Assembly (NCBI GenBank): GCA_035390885.1
Contig: DAOOUW010000022.1
Location: 1 to 33,825 of the forward strand
Direction: 5' to 3'
Length of the DNA stretch: 33,825 nucleotides
From: JAOAFT01 sp035390885
GTDB taxonomy: Bacteria; Bacteroidota; Ignavibacteria; UBA10030
Shown: piece after piece, positions 7,941 to 16,557 of the stretch
Numbering within the stretch: the stretch's first letter is position 1
How the letters are laid out: each line of letters starts with the position of its first letter
Made by a program: the position numbers and the translations under genes
Notes under the pieces: generated by a model
The model's database searches: none
What the model saw: only the letters and a program-made list of their open reading frames with translations
What the model was told of the DNA's origin: nothing

Positions 7941-7990
7941 AAATGCGAGAATGTACCACAACAACAAGAGATCCTCGCATTCTTTTTTTG
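7941..7990 (-). terminator. Rho-independent terminator after trxA
   Basis: The 8-bp stem AATGCGAG (7942-7949) pairs with CTCGCATT (7974-7981) around a 24-nt loop. On the minus strand it is followed by a run of about eight T. It starts 12 nt past the trxA stop. A T-run also flanks the plus-strand side, so it might work in both directions. aspS begins only about 30 nt later, so some read-through or an unrecognised promoter must feed aspS. Confidence 0.75.
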
Positions 7991-7993
7991 ACT

Positions 7994-8317
7994 TCAATTA
8001 AAATGTCGGGAAATTTTTTCGACAAGCGTACTTTTAGGAACAGCGCCAACAAACTGATCGACAACAGCGCCATTTTTGAAAATGAGGAGCGTTGGAATAC
8101 TACGAATTCCATACTGCATTGCAATTTGTTGTTGTTGGTCAACGTTCACCTTCCCAACTTTTAGCTTGCCCATATATTCCTTGGCTATCTCATCAACAAC
8201 TGGAGCAATCGATTTACAGGGACCGCACCACGGCGCCCAAAAATCCACTAAAATAGGAAGCGGCGAGTCTAAAACCTCATTCTTGAAATTTTCTTGTGTC
8301 AGTTCAACCGAAGCCAT
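7994..8317 (-). CDS. trxA: Thioredoxin
   Basis: Cytosolic thiol-disulfide reductant. The 107-aa protein has the canonical active site WCGPC (residues 30-34) within VDFWAPWCGPCKSIAPVVDEIA, the cis-proline segment IRSIPTLLIFKNG and the terminal fold of classical thioredoxins. There is no signal peptide. The ATG at 8317 lies 25 bp after the dnaE stop, so it is probably cotranscribed with dnaE, and a terminator follows immediately. Confidence 0.97.
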   Translation of the reverse strand: MASVELTQENFKNEVLDSPLPILVDFWAPWCGPCKSIAPVVDEIAKEYMGKLKVGKVNVDQQQQIAMQYGIRSIPTLLIFKNGAVVDQFVGAVPKSTLVEKISRHFN

Positions 8318-8342
8318 ATCGTAGAGCCTTTCTCGTCAAACA

Positions 8343-11300
8343 TTACCCTTGTAATCGAATCGAATTTTCACCAAACAATGCCTTCGCTTCATCGGTAAAT
8401 TCAGGTGAAGGGTTTACGAAATATTTTTTACTAAAATATATCGAATTGTCTTTAAAGTTTCCACTTTGTGTATTGAAGTACAAGCGACATTTTCCACTAT
8501 GCTTTTGAACCAACGTTTCAAATTCGTGCATTGATTCTACTGTAACAGCATCCAAATCAATTATGACCAAAATCTCCTTAGTAAATTTCTTCCGAACATC
8601 ATCTATCGGAATTACCTCATTGACAATGACTTTAATTGCTTCTTCACTGCCATCATTTTTTCCAATAAGCATGACAATAGAACCGGGATGAAGAAGGTCA
8701 ATGTATTTTTGATATACATCGGCAAACACAGTACAATCTGCTTTCCCGGTAAAATCCTCTATCGTTACAAAAGCCATCGTTCTCCCACGTTTGTCGATTG
8801 TTTTTTTCACATCGGTAATTATACCACATACTCGTACGGTGGAATTTGTAGCCACTGATTCAGCATCGCCAAGTCGAGCCGTCGCTAAGCCGTCAATTTC
8901 ATCACGATATTTCAGTAAAGGGTGACCTGAAACATAAAAGCCAAGCACAGATTTTTCTTTTTCAAGAATTTCCATTTGCGACCATGGTGTAGTTTCTTTT
9001 AGTTTGGGACGAATCATTGATTTTGCTAAACCGCCTTCAAACAAACTTGACTGACCTTTCTGGATTTGTTCCTGGACATGTTGTCCATAACTTATAATCG
9101 ATTCAAGAGAAACAAATAACTGAGCACGATTGTTATGGAGCGAATCGAACGCTCCCGCTAAAATTAGACTTTCGATTGTTTTCTTATTCACAAGTCGTAA
9201 ATCAACTCTGGCACAAAAATCAAAAATATCGTGAAACTTTCCATGCTCAGAACGTGCATGGACTATGCTCTCGACCGCATTCACTCCAACATTTTTAATT
9301 GCACTCAATCCAAAACGAATTCCATTCTCCGTAACTCCAAAATGAACATCGCTCTCATTCACATCAGGTGGAAGCACATGGATTCCCATCTTCCGACATT
9401 CATCAATGAGAATAACAATCCTATCTGTATCATCCATTTCACTTGTCAGAGTTGCAGCCATATATTCTGCTGGATAATACGCTTTGAGATATCCAGTCTG
9501 GTACGCAAGAACAGAATAAGCAACACTATGGGATTTGTTGAATCCATAGGATGCAAATTTTTCAATCAAGTCAAAAATTTCAGCGGCGATCTTTTCATCA
9601 ATTCCATTATGAACTGCGCTTTGAGTAAACTCGGCTTTTTGTTTTGCCATCAATGCTTTGTCTTTTTTCCCCATTGCACGACGGAGTAAATCTGCTTGGG
9701 CAAGACTCAGCCCTGCAATTTCGCTTGCAATTCTCATCACCTGTTCCTGATACACAATGACGCCGTACGTTTCACGCAGAATTGGCTCCAGTTTTGGATG
9801 GAGATAAATGATTTTTTGCTTTCCAAGTTTTCGATCGATAAAATCTGGAATATTTTCCATTGGTCCAGGACGATAGAGAGCATTCATTGCAACGAGATCG
9901 TAAATTGTAGTGGGATGTAATTTCCGCAAGTACTCCTTCATTCCCGAACTTTCAAACTGAAATATTGCAATTGTTTGTCCTCGTGAGAATAATTCAAATG
10001 TCTTTGGATCATTATCAGGAATTTTGGTTAAATCGATCGAAACGCCGTGCTGCTGAGCGATCAAGTCGAGAGCATTATCAATAACGGTGAGCGTTCGTAA
10101 TCCAAGAAAATCCATTTTCAGTAACCCGGCATCTTCTAAATCTTTCATATTGTACTGGGTTACAAGATCGCTTTGTGGAGTTTTATACATAGGAACGAAT
10201 TCACTAATATCCCCCGGTGCAATGACAACTCCAGCAGCATGGGTAGAAACATTCCGGTTCATCCCTTCCAACACCTGAGCAGCATCAATGAGAAGACGAA
10301 TCTTTTCATCCTGGCTTTCCTTTACCCATTTGAGTTCTGGAATTGTATTCAATGCCTCCGCAATTGTAATGACCTTTCCCTGAACTTGAGGAATCTGTTT
10401 TGTTATTGGATCAATAGTACTCAACGGAATACCAAGCACTCTGGCAACATCCTTGAGAGCAGCTCGAGATGATAAAGTACCGAACGTTACTATTTGAGCT
10501 ACCGATTTTTCTCCATACTTCTTCTTTACATAGTCGATCACTAATCCACGCTTATTATCGGAAAAGTCAATGTCAATATCAGGCATGGAAACACGATCGG
10601 GATTCAGAAATCGTTCAAAGAGCAAATCGTAACGCAATGGATCAATATCTGTAATTCGAAGAGCATAGGAAACTACACTCCCCGCAGCGCTTCCCCTTCC
10701 AGGACCAACACGAACGCCCATAGATCGTGCAGCTTGAATAAAATCATGGACGATGAGAAAGTACCCGGCATATCCCATCTTCTCTATCACTTGAATTTCA
10801 TGACGAACACGCTCTTCAATTTCTGGCGTCACAGGAGAGTATCGTTCTGGAAGCCCTTGCCAAACCAATTTTTCAAAGTATTCTTCAGTTGATTTTACTC
10901 CAGCATCTTCCGGAATTGGAAATGCGGGCATGTGATTCTTTTTTAATTCGAACGTTACATTGCATTTATCGGCAATTTCCAGCGTTGTTTCCAAAGATTC
11001 TGGCAAATCGTGAAAGAGCGATTCCATCTCCTTTGAAGACTTGAAGTAGAGCTGATCAGACTGATATCGCAACTTCATATAATCTGGCGTAAAGGTGCTC
11101 GTTGCCTCAGGAATGTGAAGCATAATATTGTGTGGAATTGCATGCTCACGCTTTATATAATGACAATCGTTTGTAGCAACAATTTTGATACCTAACTTTT
11201 TTGCAAGTTCTGGTAATTTCGTTCGTAAAAGTTTCTCTTGCTGAATTCCATGGTCCTGGACTTCAAGATAAAAGTCCTCCCCAAAAATTTCACGACATCG

Positions 11301-11798
11301 CGTTGCAAGCTCGTACGCCTCCTTTTCCTTTCCGGCGATCAATTGCGCATTCACAATACCACTCTGACATGCCGATGTTGCAATGAGCCCTTGATGATAC
11401 TGTTGTAATAATTCAAAGTCGATGCGCGGTTTATAGTAGAAACCTTCCGTATGACCTAAGGTCGAAAGTTTCATGAGATTTTTATATCCATCAGCATCTT
11501 TTGCTAAAAGAATAATATGATTATAATTTCTGCCTTCTCCTTTCTCGGAGTTTCCCTGACCTCGTTCAAAACGATTACCATTCGTAACGATATATGCTTC
11601 AAAACCAATGATCGGTTTAATACCAGCTTTTGTTGCACGCTTGTAAAATTCTATAGCGCCAAAAAGTACGCCATGATCGGTAAGCGCAACCGCTTCCATG
11701 GAATTCTCAACTGCTGCACGCACAATTGCTTCAACAGTAGCGGCGCCATCGAGAAGACTATAATGAGAATGATTATGAAGATGAATAAACTTCGACAT
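8343..11798 (-). CDS. dnaE: DNA polymerase III alpha subunit
   Basis: The replicative polymerase catalytic subunit, 1151 aa, of DnaE1 type. It has an N-terminal PHP domain (HLHNHSHYSLLDGA at about 5-18, ALTDHG, and later NDCHY). The palm carries PDIDIDFSD near residue 400 with the catalytic aspartates, after GPGRGSAAGS. Fingers motifs RPGPMENIPDF and YQEQVMRIASEIAG follow, then a C-terminal OB domain (VRVCGIITDVKKTIDKRGRTMAF). I chose the ATG at 11798 because MSKFIHLHNHS is the standard start and GTGGAA lies upstream. The frame reaches 11831, but that extension lies in the proS terminator. It precedes trxA by 25 bp. Confidence 0.97.
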   Translation of the reverse strand: MSKFIHLHNHSHYSLLDGAATVEAIVRAAVENSMEAVALTDHGVLFGAIEFYKRATKAGIKPIIGFEAYIVTNGNRFERGQGNSEKGEGRNYNHIILLAKDADGYKNLMKLSTLGHTEGFYYKPRIDFELLQQYHQGLIATSACQSGIVNAQLIAGKEKEAYELATRCREIFGEDFYLEVQDHGIQQEKLLRTKLPELAKKLGIKIVATNDCHYIKREHAIPHNIMLHIPEATSTFTPDYMKLRYQSDQLYFKSSKEMESLFHDLPESLETTLEIADKCNVTFELKKNHMPAFPIPEDAGVKSTEEYFEKLVWQGLPERYSPVTPEIEERVRHEIQVIEKMGYAGYFLIVHDFIQAARSMGVRVGPGRGSAAGSVVSYALRITDIDPLRYDLLFERFLNPDRVSMPDIDIDFSDNKRGLVIDYVKKKYGEKSVAQIVTFGTLSSRAALKDVARVLGIPLSTIDPITKQIPQVQGKVITIAEALNTIPELKWVKESQDEKIRLLIDAAQVLEGMNRNVSTHAAGVVIAPGDISEFVPMYKTPQSDLVTQYNMKDLEDAGLLKMDFLGLRTLTVIDNALDLIAQQHGVSIDLTKIPDNDPKTFELFSRGQTIAIFQFESSGMKEYLRKLHPTTIYDLVAMNALYRPGPMENIPDFIDRKLGKQKIIYLHPKLEPILRETYGVIVYQEQVMRIASEIAGLSLAQADLLRRAMGKKDKALMAKQKAEFTQSAVHNGIDEKIAAEIFDLIEKFASYGFNKSHSVAYSVLAYQTGYLKAYYPAEYMAATLTSEMDDTDRIVILIDECRKMGIHVLPPDVNESDVHFGVTENGIRFGLSAIKNVGVNAVESIVHARSEHGKFHDIFDFCARVDLRLVNKKTIESLILAGAFDSLHNNRAQLFVSLESIISYGQHVQEQIQKGQSSLFEGGLAKSMIRPKLKETTPWSQMEILEKEKSVLGFYVSGHPLLKYRDEIDGLATARLGDAESVATNSTVRVCGIITDVKKTIDKRGRTMAFVTIEDFTGKADCTVFADVYQKYIDLLHPGSIVMLIGKNDGSEEAIKVIVNEVIPIDDVRKKFTKEILVIIDLDAVTVESMHEFETLVQKHSGKCRLYFNTQSGNFKDNSIYFSKKYFVNPSPEFTDEAKALFGENSIRLQG

Positions 11799-11810
11799 TT
11801 TTCGTTCCAC

Positions 11811-11853
11811 TAAAAATAAAATAAGCGACACAAAACAATTGTCAAGTGTCGCT
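11811..11853 (-). terminator. Terminator hairpin between proS and dnaE
   Basis: The 8-bp stem AGCGACAC (11824-11831) pairs with GTGTCGCT (11846-11853) around a 14-nt loop. On the minus strand it is followed by the T-rich TATTTTATTTTT. It lies about 36 nt after the proS stop. The broken T-tract may allow partial read-through into dnaE. A second AT-only hairpin, CTATAAA/TTTATAG (11863-11879), lies just upstream. Confidence 0.7.
11818..11845 (-). promoter_or_regulatory. Putative dnaE promoter embedded in the proS terminator
   Basis: On the minus strand a perfect TTGACA (11840-11845) lies in the loop of the terminator hairpin. After 16 nt comes TATTTT (11818-11823), which is also the terminator's T-rich tract. 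Transcription would start around 11811, just before the dnaE Shine-Dalgarno-like GTGGAA. Confidence 0.5.
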
Positions 11854-11889
11854 CGAACTTTTCTATAAAAAATTTATAGCATAGCTATA

Positions 11890-13587
11890 TTACATAGCAT
11901 TCAATATTGACTGAAGCGATGTGAGAACTTCGTTCTTACTTACCGAGATTCTTTCTCCGGTGCGGCGATTTTTAATTTCAACCTGACCTTGCTTCAATCC
12001 TTTCTCACCAACAATTACCTGCACTGGCATGCCAAGTAAATCCGCATCCTTAAATTTGAAGCCAGGCGAAACACCGTCGCGATCATCATACAATGTTTCG
12101 ATGTTTTTCTGCCAGCATTGAGCATAGAGCTCGTCACAGAATTCTTTTGTTTCCTGATGTTTAATATTCAATGCAATGATATGAACAAGGTACGGCGCCA
12201 ATGCTTTATTCCAGATAATTCCATCCTTATCATTATTCTGTTCGATATAACACGCAAGAATTCGCTCGATTCCAATTCCGTAACTTCCCATAATAACTGG
12301 TTTAGATTTTCCATGCTCATCAAGATATGTAATATTCAGCGCATCGGAATATTTTGTACCAAGCTTGAAAATATGCCCAAGCTCAATTGAATTCGAGATT
12401 TTGAGCGAGGCGCCGCACTGTGGACATGGCTCGCCATTTTCGACAGTACGAAGATCGTAGTATCCATCAATGTGAACATCCCTGTCCAAATCAATGTTTG
12501 CAATGTGATAATCGTTCTTATTAGCGCCGCTTATCAATCCATTTGCATGAGCCAAACGCTTATCAGCAATAATTTTAAATCCTTTTAAATTGATTGGACC
12601 GATAGAGCCTGCATCAGCGCCCGTGAGAGCTTTTAATTCTTCAGGTTCGATTGGCGATATTTCTCCACCGCCTAACGCCACCGAAAGTTTTGATTCATTG
12701 AGTTGATCATTCCCTGCCATCAATATCAAAACTGGTTGACCATTATGCCAATATACCAACGATTTTGCAAAATAAGTATGGTCGAGCTTCAAAAATTCAA
12801 CCAGCTCATCGATAGTTCTAACATTCGGCGTATGTATTTCCTTTAACTCGTCACTTGTTGCAAGTCGTTCTTTTGGTGGAACTGCGGAAGTTGCAATCTC
12901 CGTATTCACTGCGTATCCACATTGCTGGCAAAGCACAACAGTATCTTCGCCGTATTCAGATTCGATCATAAATTCCTGCGAGCCTGTTCCACCCATTGCG
13001 CCAGAGAATGCGCCAACTATAAAGAACTTCAATCCACAACGATTAAAAATTTTTTGATAGGCTTTTTTGTGCCTTTCATAACTTACATCTAAATCTTCCC
13101 ACGTTCGGTCGAGCGAGTATGAATCTTTCATTGTAAACTGTCTTCCTCGCAAGACTCCCGAACGAGGGCGAGGCTCATTCCTGAACTTTGTCTGAATTTG
13201 GTACCACGATTGCGGTAAGTCTTTGTAAGATTGAATGTGAGAAGCCGCCAACCATCCAATGACTTCTTCATGAGTTGGCGCAAGCACAAGCTCTCGTTCT
13301 TTTATGCTAAAAATAAAATTAGGAATATTTCTCCGCCCAGTTTGTACCCAGAGAGATTCAGGATTGAGGGCAGGAAGATAAAATTCTTGAGCGCCGATAG
13401 CGTCCATTTCTTGCCGAACTATATTCATCGCCTTCATCATCGAACGCAACCCTAACGGAAGATATGCGTACACTCCAGCGGTAAGTTGACGCATAAGTCC
13501 AGCGCGAATCATAAGGCGATGGCTTGGAATAATTGCATCGGAAGGAACTTCCTTGAGTGTTGGAATAAATGCTTCGCTTAATTTCAT
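11890..13587 (-). CDS. proS: Prolyl-tRNA synthetase (bacterial type with editing insertion)
   Basis: The enzyme charges tRNA-Pro. The 565-aa length and the start MKLSEAFIPTLKEVPSDAI are typical of the bacterial ProS class. The class II core has LTAGVYAYLPLG (motif 1 region), TKFRNEPRPRSGVLRGRQFTMKD (motif 2, about 140-160) and PVIMGSYGIGIERI (motif 3). Between them, about residues 225-390, lies the INS editing domain that clears Ala-tRNA-Pro. The C-terminus is the anticodon-binding domain (DDRDGVSPGFKFKDADLLGMP). The ATG at 13587 has no strong Shine-Dalgarno. It is separated from the upstream tRNA-Arg by about 115 bp, and a terminator follows its stop. Confidence 0.97.
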   Translation of the reverse strand: MKLSEAFIPTLKEVPSDAIIPSHRLMIRAGLMRQLTAGVYAYLPLGLRSMMKAMNIVRQEMDAIGAQEFYLPALNPESLWVQTGRRNIPNFIFSIKERELVLAPTHEEVIGWLAASHIQSYKDLPQSWYQIQTKFRNEPRPRSGVLRGRQFTMKDSYSLDRTWEDLDVSYERHKKAYQKIFNRCGLKFFIVGAFSGAMGGTGSQEFMIESEYGEDTVVLCQQCGYAVNTEIATSAVPPKERLATSDELKEIHTPNVRTIDELVEFLKLDHTYFAKSLVYWHNGQPVLILMAGNDQLNESKLSVALGGGEISPIEPEELKALTGADAGSIGPINLKGFKIIADKRLAHANGLISGANKNDYHIANIDLDRDVHIDGYYDLRTVENGEPCPQCGASLKISNSIELGHIFKLGTKYSDALNITYLDEHGKSKPVIMGSYGIGIERILACYIEQNNDKDGIIWNKALAPYLVHIIALNIKHQETKEFCDELYAQCWQKNIETLYDDRDGVSPGFKFKDADLLGMPVQVIVGEKGLKQGQVEIKNRRTGERISVSKNEVLTSLQSILNAM

Positions 13588-13701
13588 AGTTTTTGAATTT
13601 ATATTTTTTAGAATGATTTTGAACCAACTGAAAATGAATTTCCAAACTATTCACCACACAACTCATTCTAGGATGAGGTGGGAAAACGCACGGGAGTTTT
13701 G

Positions 13702-13775
13702 TACCCCCGAGAGGATTCGAACCTCCGACACGCGGTTTAGGAAACCGCTGCTCTATCCATCTGAGCTACGGGGGC
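13702..13775 (-). tRNA. tRNA-Arg (anticodon CCT)
   Basis: The 74-nt tRNA has acceptor GCCCCCG/CGGGGGT (ending in a G-U pair), D arm GCTC...GAGC, anticodon stem GCGGT/ACCGC around loop TTCCTAA (anticodon CCT, reading AGG), variable loop GTGTC, and T arm GGAGG-TTCGAAT-CCTCT. The discriminator is A and CCA is not encoded. It has its own promoter immediately upstream. Confidence 0.97.
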
Positions 13776-13790
13776 GTCGTTTGCAATTCA

Positions 13791-13819
13791 AATATACGAG
13801 AACATTTTTGTTCTATCAA
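13791..13819 (-). promoter_or_regulatory. Promoter of tRNA-Arg
   Basis: On the minus strand TTGATA (13814-13819) and TATATT (13791-13796) are separated by exactly 17 nt. The -10 ends 15 nt before the tRNA 5' end. The spacer contains the small inverted repeat AGAACA-AAAA-TGTTCT. The promoter lies 17 nt after the hydrolase stop codon. Confidence 0.75.
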
Positions 13820-13836
13820 TATTTGGACACAAACAG

Positions 13837-14622
13837 CTACGAAAGCTGATAGTATTCGGGAGCTCTATCGCCAAATAAATGATTCTGCGCATTCAAGGCT
13901 TTATTATCCGCAGAGGTAAGATCGACATCAGCAACATCGATTTCTTCGACATCGCTCGAGAGACGAGTAAGAACTGTACCATCAGGTGCAACTATTTCAC
14001 TTTTACCAATAAATGATAGTTCTAAGTTTCCACGGCTTTCGGTTCCGATCCGATTTGCAGTAGCATTAAAAACACGATTCTCAATACAACGAGTAACCAT
14101 AGCGTTTGGACCGTACGGCAACACCAAATTAGCTGGATGTGCAATAAGCTGCGCGCCCTTTAATGCAAGTGTACGAGCGCTTTCAGGAAAAATCCAATCG
14201 AAACAAATCATTATTCCAATTCTACCAAGCTCTGTCGAAAAAACCTGGAAGCCAAGATTTCCGCGTGCAAAGAAAAGTTTCTCTTTATTGAAAAGATGAA
14301 TCTTCCGATATACGCCTACCAATCCTGAAGGTCCTACAAAAGCAGCAGAATTATAAACCCTAACATCCTTTTCAGGAAAGCCGTAGATAACAAAACAATT
14401 CCGATCGTATGCAAAATCAGCAATTCGCTGATATGTTTTACTTGTGATTGTTTCCGCAAGCGCCTTTACTTCATTCTCATCAATAAAATTATATCCTGTG
14501 GCAAAGAGTTCAGGAAGCACATATAAATTTGCATCCTTTTGTTCCATCAAGGCAAGCGCTTTTTCAATATTGCAGCGCACTTCTCCAAAGATTGGATTAT
14601 TCTGTACGATAGCTAAGTGCAT
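13837..14622 (-). CDS. Carbon-nitrogen hydrolase (nitrilase superfamily)
   Basis: A cytosolic amidase or nitrilase-type enzyme of 261 aa, the usual length for a single-domain member. The catalytic triad is visible: Glu38 in VLPELFATGY, Lys107 in YRKIHLF, and Cys140 in IGIMICFDWIFPESAR. The substrate is not evident. The FDWIFPE motif and overall pattern resemble omega-amidase or N-carbamoyl-type members, but I would not assign one. The ATG at 14622 is preceded by AAGGGG at 6 nt. It follows the unknown membrane-anchored protein by 10 bp and is the last protein gene before tRNA-Arg. Confidence 0.92.
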   Translation of the reverse strand: MHLAIVQNNPIFGEVRCNIEKALALMEQKDANLYVLPELFATGYNFIDENEVKALAETITSKTYQRIADFAYDRNCFVIYGFPEKDVRVYNSAAFVGPSGLVGVYRKIHLFNKEKLFFARGNLGFQVFSTELGRIGIMICFDWIFPESARTLALKGAQLIAHPANLVLPYGPNAMVTRCIENRVFNATANRIGTESRGNLELSFIGKSEIVAPDGTVLTRLSSDVEEIDVADVDLTSADNKALNAQNHLFGDRAPEYYQLS

Positions 14623-14632
14623 TTGAATCCCC

Positions 14633-15154
14633 TTATTTTTTGTATAAAAAATCCAGTAGTTTTGTAATGGTTACTTGTGCAATAGGAATATCAGATTCAA
14701 CCCAAATTAAATTATTTGCATCAATAAATAGATAGTGAGCCTTTCCAAAGCCCAAAAAAAGATACACCGTTTTTTTGGCATATTCAAATTTTCGAGAATG
14801 AGTAAATGATGCATTATGCGATTCAATATCTTGCTCAATTGCATCGAATGATTTCATTGCTTCCTGCTCATTTGAGTATGATAACACGAAGATACGACTC
14901 ATCCCTTCGGCAGCGCCATAATGATAGACCCTATACGATTGTGGATTGTATTGAAGAAGGTAAACCGTGCTAAATAATTTATTCGCTTCTTCTCCCTGCT
15001 GAGTTTCAAGAAGGTGAAGATTCCCAAGTTTTTCAGGAAACTTTTTACTCTGTGTCTTCACCGAAAATCTTAAAATCAAGAAGAGAAGTAAAATTACAAG
15101 AGCAAGTATTAGAACAATCCATGAAATTTGTGTTTTATTGAATTTTTTATTCAC
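14633..15154 (-). CDS. Unknown protein with one N-terminal membrane anchor
   Basis: The 173-aa protein is not recognised. It has a short basic N-terminus (MNKKFNKTQ), one strong transmembrane helix (about residues 11-33, rich in Leu/Ile/Val) and a soluble remainder of about 140 residues. The remainder has alternating strand-like segments such as FSTVYLLQYNPQSYRVYHYG and KKTVYLFLGFGKAHYLFID, suggesting a small alpha/beta domain outside the membrane. The start is GTG at 15154, overlapping the MFS transporter stop by 8 bp. It lies between the transporter and the nitrilase-family gene and is probably cotranscribed with both. The tight coupling suggests it could work with the transporter, but nothing in the sequence proves this. 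Confidence 0.8.
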   Translation of the reverse strand: MNKKFNKTQISWIVLILALVILLLFLILRFSVKTQSKKFPEKLGNLHLLETQQGEEANKLFSTVYLLQYNPQSYRVYHYGAAEGMSRIFVLSYSNEQEAMKSFDAIEQDIESHNASFTHSRKFEYAKKTVYLFLGFGKAHYLFIDANNLIWVESDIPIAQVTITKLLDFLYKK

Positions 15155-16538
15155 CGTGTTTCACCTTAAAATCTTTCTTCATCCAGCGGCGCGCAATCAA
15201 TAAAGCAACGGGACTAATGATTGCAATAAGTCCATAGATGAGCCACATTACTTCTGTGTGCATTTGGTCAGGAGGCGTATTTGCTGGACAGTATTTCATT
15301 AGAAACCATCCTGAATATAAACTTGTAATTACTTTGGTAAGGAACCATGGAAATTGTCCGATTCCCATGTAAATTCCCGTCATATCTTTAGGAGCAATTT
15401 CCGCGACCCACTGTAAGAAACGCGGCTGCCACATCGCTTCTCCTATTGTCATAATAATGAGATATGCAAAAGCCGTATAGATCGATGGACCTAATGCAAG
15501 GAAGAAAGTTGGAGAAGCCATCACAAAGGTACCAATGATCATCATATCATAAGTATCGCTTTTCGTCGTGAGCGCCGCAACAGCAGGCGTAAGAATAAAA
15601 ATTAAGATTGGATTGAAATTCACAAAGAATTCAAAATTCTCACTTACTACACCGGTAAAAGCTCTACTGAAATATTGCGGCAATGTTAGCCAATTATGAG
15701 CAAAGAGTGTCTGAACCGGAATGAGAATGAAGATGAAGAACAAAAACCGTTTATCACGAAATGGGAAATTACGAATATAAAATTTTATCTGTTCCCAGAT
15801 CGGCTTCTTTTCTTCCGCTGATTCCACCGATTGATTGTTATTCCATCTACTTTTCTGAATCGCTTCGGTAACACTTTTTTTATTCAGTAATATTGCAACG
15901 ACAACAATTCCAACCGCAGTTAAAAAAACATAAACCCAAAACACTCCAAGTATGCCATGGGAATGGCGAACCGGTGGAGAAATGAGTCCAGGAAGGAATC
16001 CACCTAAATTCATAAGCGCATAGAGCATCGCATATCCCATTGCAGCTTCTTTTTCTGTTGTAAAGTATTTTACTGCTGCATAACATGCTGGCTGATAGAT
16101 ACCGTAACCGATAATGACGCCCAATAATCCTGCTAAAGCAACTAAGTGAGTTGTAGACCATAATCCTTTTGTAGCAAACATTGTCGGACTCAGAGTGAGT
16201 ATTATTCTGCCAATGAGCATAAAAAAAAGCGATATAAGGATCGCCTTGCGTGGTCCTATCATATCAACAGTAGCGCCAAGGAAAAGCATACTCAATGTAA
16301 TGCCCGCAGTAAGCACTCCAACCATTTGTCCCGCCTGAATATCATTTAGACCAACAAAATCATTGAAGTATATCGCAAGCAAACCAACAATTCCAAAGTA
16401 AGTAATTCCTTCGATGAGATACGAAACATTGATTCCCCACAATGCTTGTGATGCTTTGAAAAGATCGATAAAAGGCTGCCGAACCTCTCGGATTGTATTC
16501 TTCACGATGTCTGAAAAAGTAGGTGTCTTGTCTGCCAT
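15147..16538 (-). CDS. Major facilitator superfamily transporter
   Basis: The 463-aa polytopic protein has about 12 hydrophobic segments. An MFS motif-A-like loop, GATVDMIGPRKAIL, lies between helices 2 and 3, and there is a long central cytoplasmic loop (about residues 220-255: SRWNNNQSVESAEEKKPIW). The early helix SYLIEGITYFGIVGLLAIYF recalls the peptide/POT side of the superfamily, but no substrate can be given. The ATG at 16538 has AGGAA 6 nt upstream. It follows the GT2 gene by 19 bp. Its placement at the end of the glycan block could be coincidental. Confidence 0.9.
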   Translation of the reverse strand: MADKTPTFSDIVKNTIREVRQPFIDLFKASQALWGINVSYLIEGITYFGIVGLLAIYFNDFVGLNDIQAGQMVGVLTAGITLSMLFLGATVDMIGPRKAILISLFFMLIGRIILTLSPTMFATKGLWSTTHLVALAGLLGVIIGYGIYQPACYAAVKYFTTEKEAAMGYAMLYALMNLGGFLPGLISPPVRHSHGILGVFWVYVFLTAVGIVVVAILLNKKSVTEAIQKSRWNNNQSVESAEEKKPIWEQIKFYIRNFPFRDKRFLFFIFILIPVQTLFAHNWLTLPQYFSRAFTGVVSENFEFFVNFNPILIFILTPAVAALTTKSDTYDMMIIGTFVMASPTFFLALGPSIYTAFAYLIIMTIGEAMWQPRFLQWVAEIAPKDMTGIYMGIGQFPWFLTKVITSLYSGWFLMKYCPANTPPDQMHTEVMWLIYGLIAIISPVALLIARRWMKKDFKVKHGE

Positions 16539-16557
16539 TGAGTTCCTATCAATATTA

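Noticed and set aside
13553..13849. Plus-strand frame containing RIRTSDTRFRKPLLYPSELRG
   Set aside because: This is the antisense translation of tRNA-Arg, a common false protein. The frame covers a tRNA gene and the proS 5' end.
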